From positions 3,100,001 through 3,164,000 of the forward strand of contig NZ_CP029481.1 of assembly GCF_003151255.1 (NCBI RefSeq): a stretch of DNA of 64,000 bases, in the 5' to 3' direction. The notes under the pieces are model-generated. The model was not told where the DNA came from. It searched no databases and saw only the letters and a list, made by a program, of their open reading frames with translations. The stretch comes from Microvirga sp. 17 mud 1-3 (lineage in GTDB: Bacteria > Pseudomonadota > Alphaproteobacteria > Rhizobiales > Beijerinckiaceae). A program made the translations under genes and the position numbers. The stretch's first letter is position 1, and each line of letters begins with the position of its first letter. Below are positions 43,119-52,686 of this stretch, one piece after another.

Positions 43119-43277
43119 ATGGCAGAGCTCCCTCCCCGCCGTCTGACACCGGAAGAGCTGAAGCGCCGTCGCAAGCGCTCGATCGCCATCGGCCTGGCGC
43201 TCGCGGCCTTCGTCCTGCTGGTCTACGTAGTCACCTTCGCCAAGCTCGGCGTCGGCGTCCTGCAGCGCCCCTTGTAA
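43119..43277 (+). CDS. Small single-helix membrane protein of the oxidase operon (CoxF-like)
   Basis: A 52-residue protein that starts four bases after the ctaB stop and ends 15 bases before ctaG. It has a basic cytoplasmic N-terminus (LTPEELKRRRKRS) followed by one transmembrane helix (IAIGLALAAFVLLVYVVTF). A small ORF called coxF occupies this place in many alphaproteobacterial oxidase operons. Its function is not established; a role in assembly is plausible. Confidence 0.85.
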   Translation: MAELPPRRLTPEELKRRRKRSIAIGLALAAFVLLVYVVTFAKLGVGVLQRPL

Positions 43278-43292
43278 AGGGAGGAGGAAACG

Positions 43293-43886
43293 ATGAGCGA
43301 AGCCCCCCATGTCCAGCGCAACATCCGCCGCACGCTCCTCACCTGCGTGGGCGCCGCGGTTGGCATGATCGGTCTGGCCTATGCCTCGGTGCCGCTCTAC
43401 GACCTGTTCTGCAAGGCCACCGGCTATGATGGCACCCCGAGCGTGCGCACGGCGAACGATTCGACCGTCCTAGACCGTGAGATCTCCATCCGGTTCGATT
43501 CCAACGTCGCCCCGGGCCTGAACTGGCGCTTCTCGCCGGAGACCCCGGAAATCAAGGTGAAGCTCGGCGAGACTACCACGGTCCTCTACAAGGTCACCAA
43601 TACGGGCAGCAAGCCGACGACGGGCATCGCCACCTACAACGTCCAGCCCGACCAGGCCGGCAGCTATTTCTCGAAGCTCGAATGCTTCTGCTTCACCGAG
43701 CAGACCCTGCAGCCGGGCGAGACCATGGAATCGGCCGTGGTCTTCTACGTCGATCCCCGTCTCGTGGAGGATTCCGACGTGAAGGACCTCAGCTCCCTGA
43801 CCCTCTCCTACACCTACTTCCCGTCGAAGGCGGGCAAGCCGGTGGTGGAGGCCGCAACTTCATCCCAGAAACCCATCGTTCAATAA
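43293..43886 (+). CDS. ctaG: Cytochrome c oxidase assembly protein CtaG (Cox11)
   Basis: The 197-residue copper chaperone has one N-terminal helix (GAAVGMIGLAYASVPLYDLFC) with the conserved Tyr-Asp-Leu-Phe-Cys end and a periplasmic beta-sandwich. The copper-binding CFCFTEQ motif is present, and NVAPGLNWRFSPE is typical. It delivers copper to the CuB site of subunit I. It lies between the small ORF and ctaE in the oxidase operon. Confidence 0.97.
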   Translation: MSEAPHVQRNIRRTLLTCVGAAVGMIGLAYASVPLYDLFCKATGYDGTPSVRTANDSTVLDREISIRFDSNVAPGLNWRFSPETPEIKVKLGETTTVLYKVTNTGSKPTTGIATYNVQPDQAGSYFSKLECFCFTEQTLQPGETMESAVVFYVDPRLVEDSDVKDLSSLTLSYTYFPSKAGKPVVEAATSSQKPIVQ

Positions 43887-43952
43887 CAGACGTGACAAGC
43901 TGGACGGAAACGTCTTAAAGCGAGACACTTTCGAGGCACGGAGACGATACGA

Positions 43953-44813
43953 ATGGCCGAGGCCCACGCCAAACATCACGATTACCACCTTGTCGACCCG
44001 AGCCCGTGGCCGCTCATCGGCGCGTTCAGCGCCTTCGTGATGGCGTCCGGCTTCGTCACCTGGTGGAAGGACGTCCCGGTCGCCGGGATGCATATCGGCG
44101 CCTACATCTTCGGCGCCGGCATCATCGGCGTCATCTACACCATGATCAGCTGGTGGTCGGACGTGATCCGCGAGGCCAATGACGGCCATTCCCACACCCG
44201 GGTCGTCCAGCTCCATCACCGCTACGGCATGATGATGTTCATCGCCTCCGAGGTGATGTTCTTCGTCGCCTGGTTCTGGGCCTATTTCGACGTCGCCCTC
44301 TATCCCAACGAGGCGATCCAGTACGCCCGGACCGAGGCCCTCGGCGGCACCTGGCCCCCCAAGGGCATCGAGACCTTCGACCCCTGGCACCTGCCGCTCC
44401 TGAACACCCTCATCCTGCTGACGTCGGGCACCACCGTGACCTGGGCGCACCATGCGCTCCTGCAGAATGACCGTAAGGGCCTCAAGGCCGGTCTGTGGAT
44501 GACTGTGATCCTCGGCCTGATCTTCAGCTGCGTTCAGGCCTACGAGTACAGCCACGCCACCTTCGGCTTCAAAGGCAACATCTACGGCGCCACCTTCTTC
44601 ATGGCGACGGGCTTCCACGGCTTCCACGTGATCATCGGCACGATCTTCCTGGCCGTCTGCCTCCTGCGCACCTATCGCGGCGAGTTCACGCCCAAGCAGC
44701 ATCTCGGCTTCGAGTTCGCGGCCTGGTACTGGCACTTCGTCGACGTGGTGTGGCTGTTCCTCTTCGCCTCCATCTACGTGTGGGGCTTCGGCGGCCACGT
44801 CGCCGGGCACTGA
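43953..44813 (+). CDS. ctaE: Cytochrome c oxidase subunit III
   Basis: The 286-residue subunit has seven helices, beginning HHDYHLVDPSPWPLIGAFSAF. Typical segments are FIASEVMFFVAWFWAYFD, SGTTVTWAHHAL and FHGFHVIIGTIFL, with AWYWHFVDVVWLFLF near the C-terminus. It stabilises the proton-pumping core. A clear terminator follows about 30 bases after the stop, so the oxidase operon ends here. Confidence 0.98.
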   Translation: MAEAHAKHHDYHLVDPSPWPLIGAFSAFVMASGFVTWWKDVPVAGMHIGAYIFGAGIIGVIYTMISWWSDVIREANDGHSHTRVVQLHHRYGMMMFIASEVMFFVAWFWAYFDVALYPNEAIQYARTEALGGTWPPKGIETFDPWHLPLLNTLILLTSGTTVTWAHHALLQNDRKGLKAGLWMTVILGLIFSCVQAYEYSHATFGFKGNIYGATFFMATGFHGFHVIIGTIFLAVCLLRTYRGEFTPKQHLGFEFAAWYWHFVDVVWLFLFASIYVWGFGGHVAGH

Positions 44814-44841
44814 CACCGCAGGCATCAGATCGATCCAACGG

Positions 44842-44869
44842 GGGCGGCGACAAGCCGCCCTTCGTTTTT
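44842..44869 (+). terminator. Terminator of the cytochrome oxidase operon
   Basis: GGGCGGC (44842-44848) pairs with GCCGCCC (44854-44860) around a 5-base loop and is followed by TTCGTTTTT. It separates ctaE from the DUF983 gene. Confidence 0.85.
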
Positions 44870-44933
44870 GGCGCCCTCGCGCCTATGTGACAGGCCGTGC
44901 CTCCCTGTCGAAAGCACCTCCCGGAGACGCCCC

Positions 44934-45305
44934 GTGGCCCAGGACCCCGCCCTGCCGAACCCAGCCCTTACGGGCCTTGCCGGCCATTGCCCGCGCTGCG
45001 GCAAGGGGCATCTGTTCACGGGCTACCTGACCCTGCGTCCCTCCTGCGAGGTCTGCGGCCTGGACTATTCCTTCGCGGATACGGGCGACGGACCGGCCTT
45101 CTTCGTCATGTCCATCGTCGGAATCGTGGTCGTGGCCCTCGCTCTCTGGGTCGAGTTCGCCTTCGAGCCGCCGATCTGGCTCCATATCGTCATGTGGTTC
45201 AGCCTGTCCGTCATCCTCAGCATCGCCCTGGTCCGCCCCCTCAAGGGGCTGATGGTGGCGCTCCAGTATCACCACAAGGCCGGTGAAGGACGGTTCGGCA
45301 AGTGA
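44934..45305 (+). CDS. DUF983 family membrane protein with zinc ribbon
   Basis: The 123-residue protein has two Cys pairs, CPRCGKGHLF and CEVCGLDY, forming a likely zinc ribbon, then two hydrophobic helices (FFVMSIVGIVVVALALWVEF and a second near IVMWFSLSVILSIALV). The GTG start at 44934 has a CGGAGACG site. DUF983 genes sit behind cytochrome oxidase operons throughout Rhizobiales, suggesting a role in respiratory assembly, but the function is unknown. Its stop overlaps the SURF1 start. Confidence 0.9.
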   Translation: MAQDPALPNPALTGLAGHCPRCGKGHLFTGYLTLRPSCEVCGLDYSFADTGDGPAFFVMSIVGIVVVALALWVEFAFEPPIWLHIVMWFSLSVILSIALVRPLKGLMVALQYHHKAGEGRFGK

Positions 45306-46075
45306 CCAAGGCGGCCTCCCCTGTCTCCTCCCCTGTCTCCTGGCGCGCGCTCTTGGCGCCGGGCCTTGCGACCCTCGTCGCCCTGGCGATCCTCCTCGGC
45401 CTGGGAACCTGGCAGCTCCAGCGCAAGGCCTGGAAGGAGGGGCTGATGGCCCAGATCCAGGCCCGCGCCTATGCGGCGGAGCCCGGCGCCATTGTGCCGG
45501 AGGCCGAATGGGGCCGCTGGCAACCCGCGGACGACGAGTTTCGCCGCGTCCGCATCACGGGCACCTTCCTCCAGGATTTCGAGACGCCGGTCTATGGCCT
45601 CGCGCCCGGAGCGCCGGGCCACTCGGCCATGCAGGGCTATTACCTGATGACGCCCCTGCGCCTGCAGGACGGCGCCATTGTCATGGTCAACCGGGGCATC
45701 GTGCCCATGGAGCTGAAGGACCCCGCCTCCCGCCCCGAGAGCTGGCCCACGGGAGAGACGACAATCACCGGCCTCGTCCGCGCGCCTGAAGAACGCAACA
45801 TGTTCACGCCCGCCGACGACCCGGCGCGCAAGTCATGGTTCACGCGCGATCCCCAGGCCATCGCGAAGGCCCATGGCCTCGAGCGGGTCGCGCCCTTCTA
45901 CGTTGAGGCGGACGCGACGCCCAATCCGGGCGGCTGGCCGAAGGGCGGGCAGACGCGCCTCGAACTGCCCAACAATCACCTGCAATACGCGGTCACCTGG
46001 TACGGACTTGCCCTTACGCTCGTGGGCGTCTTCACGGCCTTCGTCTGGCGGAGGCTTCATCCATCCGAAGCCTGA
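45302..46075 (+). CDS. SURF1 family cytochrome oxidase assembly protein
   Basis: The 257-residue protein has a helix near residues 15-38 (GLATLVALAILLGLGTWQLQRK), a large periplasmic domain and a C-terminal helix (VTWYGLALTLVGVFTAFVWRR). The family motifs GTWQLQRKAWKE, YYLMTPLRL, VNRGIVP and NNHLQYAVTWYGLA are all present. SURF1 binds heme a and helps its insertion into subunit I. The GTG start overlaps the DUF983 stop as GTGA, so translation is coupled. Confidence 0.96.
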   Translation: MTKAASPVSSPVSWRALLAPGLATLVALAILLGLGTWQLQRKAWKEGLMAQIQARAYAAEPGAIVPEAEWGRWQPADDEFRRVRITGTFLQDFETPVYGLAPGAPGHSAMQGYYLMTPLRLQDGAIVMVNRGIVPMELKDPASRPESWPTGETTITGLVRAPEERNMFTPADDPARKSWFTRDPQAIAKAHGLERVAPFYVEADATPNPGGWPKGGQTRLELPNNHLQYAVTWYGLALTLVGVFTAFVWRRLHPSEA

Positions 46076-46187
46076 TGCCCTCACGGGTGGAGGGATGCGC
46101 GAACCGCCTCCGGCTGCAGGGTCGGTTATGGCTTGTCCTGGCCGGCTACGGCTCCTAATGTCCGCCCACCTTTCAGGAGATTGACCT

Positions 46188-47603
46188 GTGCTTCACGTCT
46201 CGACCCGGGGCGAGGCCCCCGCGCTCGGATTCGCCGATGCCCTGCTGGCTGGTCTTGCCCGCGACGGCGGCCTCTACGTGCCGGAAAACTGGCCCGGCCT
46301 GACGCGCGACACGATCCGGGGCTTTGCCGGGAAGCCCTATGCGGCCGTGGCCAAGGCGGTGCTGGGGCCCCTCGTGGACGGTGAGATCGCCGAGAGCGCC
46401 CTCGGAGCCATGATCGAGGAGGCCTACGCCACCTTCCGCCATGCGGCCGTGTGCCCGCTGACCCAACTCGGCGACAATCTCTTCGTGCTGGAGCTGTTCC
46501 ACGGGCCGACACTGGCCTTCAAGGACGTGGCCATGCAGCTCCTCGGCCGCCTGATGGATCATGTCCTGAAGGAAAGGGGCGCGCGCGCCACCATCGTGGG
46601 CGCAACCTCCGGGGACACGGGCAGCGCCGCCGTCGAGGCCTTCAAGGGCCTCGATAGGGTCGACGTCTTCATCCTCTACCCCCATGGCCGCGTCTCGAAC
46701 GTGCAGCGTCGGCAGATGACGAGCGTCGACTCGCCTAACGTTCACGCCCTCGCGGTGGAAGGCACCTTCGACGATTGCCAGGCCATGGTGAAGGGCATGT
46801 TCAACCATGCCCGCTTCCGGGACGAGCTTCAGCTCTCCGGGGTCAACTCCATCAATTGGGCCCGCGTGGCTGCCCAGGCGGTCTATTACTTCACCTCCGC
46901 GGTGGCGCTCGGCTCCCCGCACCGCCCGGTCTCCTTCTCGGTGCCGACGGGCAATTTCGGCGATATCCTCGCCGGCTGGGCCGCCAAGCGCATGGGCCTG
47001 CCGATCGAGCAGCTGATGATCGGCACCAACGCCAACGACATCCTGGCCCGCACGCTCCAGACGGGCACCTACGAGATCAGGACCGTCCAGCCCACCGCCT
47101 CCCCGTCCATGGACATCCAGATCTCGTCCAATTTCGAGCGCCTGCTGTTCGAGGCCTATGACCGCGACGGGGCGGCGATCCGCCGCCTGATGGCAGGGCT
47201 TGCCCAGTCGAGGGCCTTCACCCTCGACGAGGCGCCGCTCGCCCGTATCCGGCAGGAATTCGCCGCCGAGGCCGTCGGCGAGACCGATGTGGCGGCCGAA
47301 ATGGCCGAGACCTACCGATCCACCGGCTATGTGCTCGATCCGCACACCGCCGTCGGTACCCGGGCCGGGCGTGCTCTGCTTAAGGAACGCCCTGACGTTC
47401 CGGTGATCGCGCTCTCGACCGCCCATCCGGCCAAGTTCCCGGACGCGGTCGAGAAGGCGACCGGGATCCGCCCTGCCCTTCCGCCCCATATGGCCGATCT
47501 CATGGAACGGCCGGAGCGCTTCACGGTGCTGCCCAACGACCAGGGCGCCGTCGAATGTTTCATCCGGGAGCGCGCCCGCGCGGTCCGAGGTGTGGCGGCA
47601 TGA
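46188..47603 (+). CDS. thrC: Threonine synthase
   Basis: A 471-residue PLP enzyme of the longer thrC2 class. The PLP Lys lies in GPTLAFKDVAMQLLG, the phosphate loop in VGATSGDTGSAAVEA, and SVPTGNFGDILAGWAAKRMG is a strong family motif. It converts O-phosphohomoserine into threonine. The GTG start at 46188 has CAGGAG upstream. The homoserine kinase supplying its substrate is encoded at 54576 in this window. The stop overlaps the M16 start. Confidence 0.97.
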   Translation: MLHVSTRGEAPALGFADALLAGLARDGGLYVPENWPGLTRDTIRGFAGKPYAAVAKAVLGPLVDGEIAESALGAMIEEAYATFRHAAVCPLTQLGDNLFVLELFHGPTLAFKDVAMQLLGRLMDHVLKERGARATIVGATSGDTGSAAVEAFKGLDRVDVFILYPHGRVSNVQRRQMTSVDSPNVHALAVEGTFDDCQAMVKGMFNHARFRDELQLSGVNSINWARVAAQAVYYFTSAVALGSPHRPVSFSVPTGNFGDILAGWAAKRMGLPIEQLMIGTNANDILARTLQTGTYEIRTVQPTASPSMDIQISSNFERLLFEAYDRDGAAIRRLMAGLAQSRAFTLDEAPLARIRQEFAAEAVGETDVAAEMAETYRSTGYVLDPHTAVGTRAGRALLKERPDVPVIALSTAHPAKFPDAVEKATGIRPALPPHMADLMERPERFTVLPNDQGAVECFIRERARAVRGVAA

Positions 47604-48883
47604 ACCACCACTTCGTGCGCGAGAAACGGATCGACATCACCCGCCTCGCCAACGGCCTGACCGTGGCGACGGAGCAGATGCCCGAGATCGCCACGGCGAC
47701 CCTGGGGGTGTGGATCGGGACCGGCTCCCGCCATGAAGCGCCCCAGGAGCATGGCCTCTCGCACCTGATCGAGCACATGGCGTTCAAGGGAACCGAGCGC
47801 CGCACCGCCCGGCAGATCGCCGAGGACATCGAGAATGTGGGTGGGGACATCAACGCGGCGACGAGCGTGGAATATACGAGCTACTCGGCCCGTGTTCTCG
47901 GCGAGAACGCGGACGTGGCCCTCGACGTGCTCGGCGACATCCTCACGGGCTCCCTGTTCGATCCGGTCGAGCTCGCCCGCGAGAAGAGCGTGATCCTCCA
48001 GGAATACGCGGCCGTCGAGGACACGCCGGACGACCTCGTCTACGACGCCTTCATGGAGACGGCCTTTCCGGGCCAGCCTATCGGCCGCCCGATCCTCGGC
48101 ACGCCGGACACGGTCGGCAGCATCGACGGCGCGATGATTCACGCCTTCCTGGCGCGGGAATACATCCCGGCCAAGATGGTGGTCGCGGCCGCAGGCGACG
48201 TGGACCACGGGCAGATCGTGGCGCTGGCCGAGCGGTGCTTCGGCGCCCTGCCGTCCGTGCCCCAGCGTGAGCCGGAGCCCGGCCTTTACGGCGGCGGCGA
48301 GCGGCGGATCCAACGCAAGCTCGAACAGGCCAACATCGTCCTCGGGCTGCCGGGCCTGTCCTTCAAGGATCCGGGCTATTACGCGGCCCATCTTTTCGCC
48401 CATATCCTCGGCGGCGGCCTCACGTCCCGGCTGTGGCACGAGGTGCGCGAGACCCGGGGCCTCGCCTATTCGATCGAGGCCTTCCACTGGCCGTTCTCCG
48501 ATTGCGGCCTCTTCGGGGTCGGCGCCGGGACGGCCGGCAAGGACGTAGCCGAGCTGATGGACGTGACCCTCGCATGCATGCGCAAGGCCACCGAGGATAT
48601 CGGCGAGGTCGAGATGACCCGCGCCAAGGCCCAGATGAAGGTGGCCCTCCTGACCGCCCTGGAGACGCCGGGCGGGCGCCTCGAGCGGATCTCCCGCCAG
48701 CTCCTGTCCTGGGGCCGCATCATCCCGAGCGACGAGATCGTCCGGAAGGTGGATGCCCTGACGGTGGATCATGTCCGCGAGGCCGGCCGGAGCCTGCTCC
48801 GGGGCGCTCCGACCCTGACGGCGATCGGTCCCTTGAAGGGATTGCCTCCCCTTGCCGAGGTCGCCCAGGCCCTCCGTCCATAG
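47600..48883 (+). CDS. M16 family zinc peptidase (mitochondrial processing peptidase-like)
   Basis: The 427-residue protein carries the inverted zinc motif HLIEHMAFKGTERR near residue 55 and the downstream Glu in the EDIENVGGDINA region and after. The second half is the inactive M16_C domain with GGGLTSRLWHEVRETRGLAYS. This matches PqqL/MPP-beta-like peptidases found beside thrC in Rhizobiales. No signal peptide is seen, so it is probably cytoplasmic. The start overlaps the thrC stop as ATGA. Confidence 0.95.
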   Translation: MNHHFVREKRIDITRLANGLTVATEQMPEIATATLGVWIGTGSRHEAPQEHGLSHLIEHMAFKGTERRTARQIAEDIENVGGDINAATSVEYTSYSARVLGENADVALDVLGDILTGSLFDPVELAREKSVILQEYAAVEDTPDDLVYDAFMETAFPGQPIGRPILGTPDTVGSIDGAMIHAFLAREYIPAKMVVAAAGDVDHGQIVALAERCFGALPSVPQREPEPGLYGGGERRIQRKLEQANIVLGLPGLSFKDPGYYAAHLFAHILGGGLTSRLWHEVRETRGLAYSIEAFHWPFSDCGLFGVGAGTAGKDVAELMDVTLACMRKATEDIGEVEMTRAKAQMKVALLTALETPGGRLERISRQLLSWGRIIPSDEIVRKVDALTVDHVREAGRSLLRGAPTLTAIGPLKGLPPLAEVAQALRP

Positions 48884-49082
48884 GGTCGAAGCGCGAACTT
48901 TGTTGCAAATCCGGGCGCTTTTCCTCAATCCCGCCGCAAAGTCGCCCCATGGCCAAGGCTTAACTCCTCCAGGCCGTGAGTCTTGCGGACAAGTCGGGCC
49001 CATTCCCGACTTCGCCTTGCCCTCGCGCCCCCCGACCGATACCAATCCTTTCCACCTCGTAGCCGGACGGAAGACCGAAGCG

Positions 49083-51962
49083 TTGCGGATCGTTTCTTTC
49101 GCCATAACCGTCATCCTGACGGCCTTCATGTGCCTCGCGTGGCCCGCTTCGGGCCTGGCCGTCGAATCCGTCCGCGTGGACCCCAAGGTTCCGGCCATCG
49201 ACCTCACACCCATGATCGAGCGCTACCGCTCGGACGGGGACGAGATCCGGATCTCTACCGCGCCAGGGCGGGACGGCATCGTCCGCCGCATCGCCGTGAA
49301 GGCCCGCGAGGCCGGCACGCGGCCGGACTGGATCGTCTTCGCGCTCACCAATGACAGCGACGAGCAGGTGGACCGCCTGCTGGTCGCGCCGCATTTCCGG
49401 CTGACCTCCTCGGGCGTGATCTGGCCTGACCTTGGGTCATCCCGCATCGCCGCCATCACGGCGAGCCAGGGCATCAGGCCCGAGCGGGACGACAGCGCGG
49501 ATGCGGACATTTTCCTCGTCACCCTCGATCCCGGCACGACCGTCACCTTCGTGGCGGAGCTGCGCTCCAACAACCTGCCCCAGCTCCATCTGTGGGATGC
49601 GGATGCCTACAAGGAGCGGGTGAACGGCCTCACGCTCTACAAGGGCATCATCATCGGCATCGCGGGCCTGCTCGCCCTCTTCCTCACCATCGTGTTCGTC
49701 GTGAAGGGCGCGCTGATCTTCCCGGCCGCCGCCGCCCTCGCGTGGGCGGTTTTGGCCTATGCGTGCATCGATTTCGGCTTCTTCCAGCGCGTCTTCCCGA
49801 TCACCGAGAAGGCCGAGCAGATCTATCGGGCCGGCGCCGAGGCGGTGCTTGCCGCGACCCTGCTGGTGTTCCTGTTCGCCTATCTCAACCTGAATCGCTG
49901 GCACGTGCGCTACAGCCACGTAACCGCCTTCTGGCTCGTCTTCCTGGGCGCCCTCATCGGCCTTGCGGTCATCGACCCGCCCGTGGCGTCCGGCGTCGCG
50001 CGCATCTCGATTGCGGCGGTGGCCGGCATCGGCTTCGTCCTGGTGATCCATCTCGCGACCCACGGCTACGACCGGGCCGTGATGCTCGTGCCGACCTGGC
50101 TCCTGCTCATCGCCTGGGTCACGGCCGCGAGCTTCACCGTGATGGGCCATCTGGTGTCCGACCTCGTGCCCCCGGCCCTGATCGGCGGTCTCGTGCTCAT
50201 CGTCATGCTGATCGGCTTCACGGTGATGCAGCACGCCTTTGCGGGCGGTGCCTTCGCGCATGGCTTCGTCAACGACACGGAGCGGCGGGCGCTGGCCCTC
50301 GCGGGTGCCGGCGACATCGTGTTCGATTGGGACGTCGTGTCCGACAACATCTTCGTCAGCCCGGAGGTGGAGCATCAGCTCGGTCTCAAGCGCGGAGCCC
50401 TGGAAGGGCCCGCCTCCGCCTGGCTCAATCTGGTCCATCCCTTCGACAAGGACCGCTACCGCGCCGCCCTCGATGCGGTCATCGAGCAGCGCCGAGGCCG
50501 CCTGACCCAGGATTTCCGCCTCCGCGCCGCCTCGGGCGGGCACCACTGGTTCCGCCTCAAGGCCCGTCCGGTCATCGGCACCGACGGCGAGGTGATCCGG
50601 GTTGTCGGGACCCTGGCGGACGTCACGGATTCCAAGACCGCGGAGGAGCGCCTGCTCCACGACGCCGTGCACGACAACCTGACGAGCCTGCCAAACCGAC
50701 AGCTCTTCTACGACCGGCTCGAAGCCGCCCTGATATTCGCGAGCCAGGACGATTCCTTACGTCCCACGGTCCTCGTGCTCGATATCGACAAGTTCAAGGG
50801 CACCAACGATTCGGTCGGCTATGCGGCCGGCGACTCGATCCTGCTCACCCTCTCGCGCCGCCTCGGCCGCCTGCTGCGGCCGCAGGATACCCTGGCGCGG
50901 ATCTCGGGCGACGAGTTCGCCATTATCCTGCTCTCGGAGCGGGAGCCGGACCGGATCATCGCGTTCGCCGACATGGTCCGCCGCGCCGTCACGACCCCGG
51001 TCACCTATGCGGAGCGGGAGATCTTCCTCACGGCCTCCATCGGCCTTGCGCTCCACGATCCGCAGATCGCGACCCGCCGCGAGGAAGTCCTGCGCAACGC
51101 CGAAATCGCCATGGCCCATGCCAAGCGCCAGGGAGGCGACCGTATCGAGGTCTTCCGCCCGACCATGCGTTCGGACCGGAGCGACCGGTTCACCATGGAG
51201 GCGGATCTGCGTCGGGCGCTCGACCGCAACGAGATCAAGGTTCTGTTCAAGCCCATCGTGCGGCTGGAGGACCGGACCATCGCGGGCTTCGAATCGATGC
51301 TGCGCTGGGACCACCCCCGGCTCGGACGCATCGGCCCCGAGGACTTCATGTCCCTGGCCGAGGAGACGGGTCTCATCGTTACCCTCAGCTTCTACCTCCT
51401 GGAACAGACGGCGCGGGAACTCTCCGCCTGGCAGGAGGCGCTGGAGGTGGAGCCGCCGATCTTCGCGAGCGTCAACATGTCGAGCCACCACCTGCTGCGG
51501 CACGACCTGCTCCAGGACGTGAAGGCCGTGATCGCCCGCACGGGTGTCCTGCCGGGCTCGCTCAAGATCGAGATGACCGAGAGTCTGGTTATGGAGAACC
51601 CGGAATATTCCGCCCAGATGCTCACCCGCCTGCGGGATCTCGGCGCGGGACTGTCCCTCGACGATTTCGGAACGGGCTACTCGGCCCTGTCCTATCTCCT
51701 GCGTTTCCCGTTCGACACGATCAAGGTGGACGAATCCTTCGTGCGCCAGATGGCGGCCGGAAAGCCCGTCATCCTGCGCTCCATCATCAAGATGGCACAC
51801 GAGCTCGGCATGGCGATCGTGGCGGAAGGCGCGGAATCGGAATCGGAGGCCATCGAGCTCTATCAACTCGGCTGCGAATACGCCCAGGGACCGGTCTTCG
51901 GTGAGCCTATGTCGATGCTCCAGGCGCGCCAGCTCGTGGGCGCCGCCACCGAGGCGGCCTAA
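49083..51962 (+). CDS. Membrane GGDEF-EAL protein with 7TM and PAS sensor regions
   Basis: The frame is open from 48852, but a TTG at 49083 (LRIVSFAITV) begins a signal peptide and follows a GGAAGACCGAAGCG site, giving 959 residues. Order: signal peptide, periplasmic domain (to about 185), seven helices (to about 390, 7TMR-DISM-like), PAS (about 405-515), GGDEF with an SGDEF signature, and EAL. The EAL motif reads ESM (GFESMLRWDHP), but the other catalytic features are kept: SVNMSSHHLL, KIEMTES, DDFGTGYS, IKVDESF and VAEGAES. It probably makes or degrades cyclic di-GMP at the membrane in response to an outside signal. Confidence 0.92.
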   Translation: MRIVSFAITVILTAFMCLAWPASGLAVESVRVDPKVPAIDLTPMIERYRSDGDEIRISTAPGRDGIVRRIAVKAREAGTRPDWIVFALTNDSDEQVDRLLVAPHFRLTSSGVIWPDLGSSRIAAITASQGIRPERDDSADADIFLVTLDPGTTVTFVAELRSNNLPQLHLWDADAYKERVNGLTLYKGIIIGIAGLLALFLTIVFVVKGALIFPAAAALAWAVLAYACIDFGFFQRVFPITEKAEQIYRAGAEAVLAATLLVFLFAYLNLNRWHVRYSHVTAFWLVFLGALIGLAVIDPPVASGVARISIAAVAGIGFVLVIHLATHGYDRAVMLVPTWLLLIAWVTAASFTVMGHLVSDLVPPALIGGLVLIVMLIGFTVMQHAFAGGAFAHGFVNDTERRALALAGAGDIVFDWDVVSDNIFVSPEVEHQLGLKRGALEGPASAWLNLVHPFDKDRYRAALDAVIEQRRGRLTQDFRLRAASGGHHWFRLKARPVIGTDGEVIRVVGTLADVTDSKTAEERLLHDAVHDNLTSLPNRQLFYDRLEAALIFASQDDSLRPTVLVLDIDKFKGTNDSVGYAAGDSILLTLSRRLGRLLRPQDTLARISGDEFAIILLSEREPDRIIAFADMVRRAVTTPVTYAEREIFLTASIGLALHDPQIATRREEVLRNAEIAMAHAKRQGGDRIEVFRPTMRSDRSDRFTMEADLRRALDRNEIKVLFKPIVRLEDRTIAGFESMLRWDHPRLGRIGPEDFMSLAEETGLIVTLSFYLLEQTARELSAWQEALEVEPPIFASVNMSSHHLLRHDLLQDVKAVIARTGVLPGSLKIEMTESLVMENPEYSAQMLTRLRDLGAGLSLDDFGTGYSALSYLLRFPFDTIKVDESFVRQMAAGKPVILRSIIKMAHELGMAIVAEGAESESEAIELYQLGCEYAQGPVFGEPMSMLQARQLVGAATEAA

Positions 51963-51976
51963 GCTTCAGGACGTGA

Positions 51977-52597
51977 TCAGGCGTGACCGGCCTGGATCGA
52001 CAGCATTGCCGGATCGACCCCGATGCGGCGCAGGGCCATTTCGTAGCGCAGCTCCGCGGAGGCGTTGAAAATCAGCTCCGCATCGGCCGGGCAGTTGAGC
52101 CAGCCATTGGCCTGGATCTCCGTTTCGAGCTGACCCGCCTCCCAGCCCGCATAGCCCAGCGCCAGGATGGCATTCTCAGGTCCCTCGCCTTTGGCGATGG
52201 CCCGCAGAATATCGACAGTGGCGGTCAGGCAGACGCTCTCGTCGATGAGGAGGGTCGATTGGGCGATATGGTAATCGGCAGAGTGCAGGACGAAGCCCCG
52301 GCTTGTCTCCACAGGACCGCCCATGAGCACCTGCATCCGCCCCACGTTCTGAGGCAGGAGAATGCGTTCCAGCTCCGGGACGATCTCGAGCTGCACCAGG
52401 AGATCGGGCATGCTCACGTTCTGGGCAGGCCGGTTGAGGACGATGCCCATGGCGCCGTCATCCGAATGGGCGCAGATATAGATCACGGCCCGCGCGAAGC
52501 GCTCGTCCATCATTCCGGGCATGGCGACGAGGAGCTGGCCATCCAGGTAACGGGACTTCATATCGGTCGAAGGCGACAATAGACTCATTTCTCGCAT
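51977..52597 (-). CDS. YqgE/AlgH family protein (UPF0301)
   Basis: The 206-residue protein shows the family pattern: [21 protein letters not shown] cut short, [19 protein letters not shown] and [12 protein letters not shown]. The fold is known from structures, but the biochemical role is not. AlgH was linked to alginate regulation in Pseudomonas. The start is uncertain: ATGs at 52597 and 52588 and a GTG at 52612 are all possible, and none has a strong ribosome site. It is convergent with the GGDEF-EAL gene and divergent from the DsbD-N-domain gene. Confidence 0.92.
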   Translation of the reverse strand: MREMSLLSPSTDMKSRYLDGQLLVAMPGMMDERFARAVIYICAHSDDGAMGIVLNRPAQNVSMPDLLVQLEIVPELERILLPQNVGRMQVLMGGPVETSRGFVLHSADYHIAQSTLLIDESVCLTATVDILRAIAKGEGPENAILALGYAGWEAGQLETEIQANGWLNCPADAELIFNASAELRYEMALRRIGVDPAMLSIQAGHA

Positions 52598-52686
52598 CTG
52601 TGTTGCAGGCACTGCTCACGGGATCGTGGATGGCAGCGCCCGGAAGAAACCGCATAAGGGAAGCGCGTCAGGGAGGCGTCAGTTCC

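Noticed and set aside
49592-51904. 770-codon frame inside the GGDEF-EAL gene
   Set aside because: Shadow frame; the other frame has continuous PAS, GGDEF and EAL domains.
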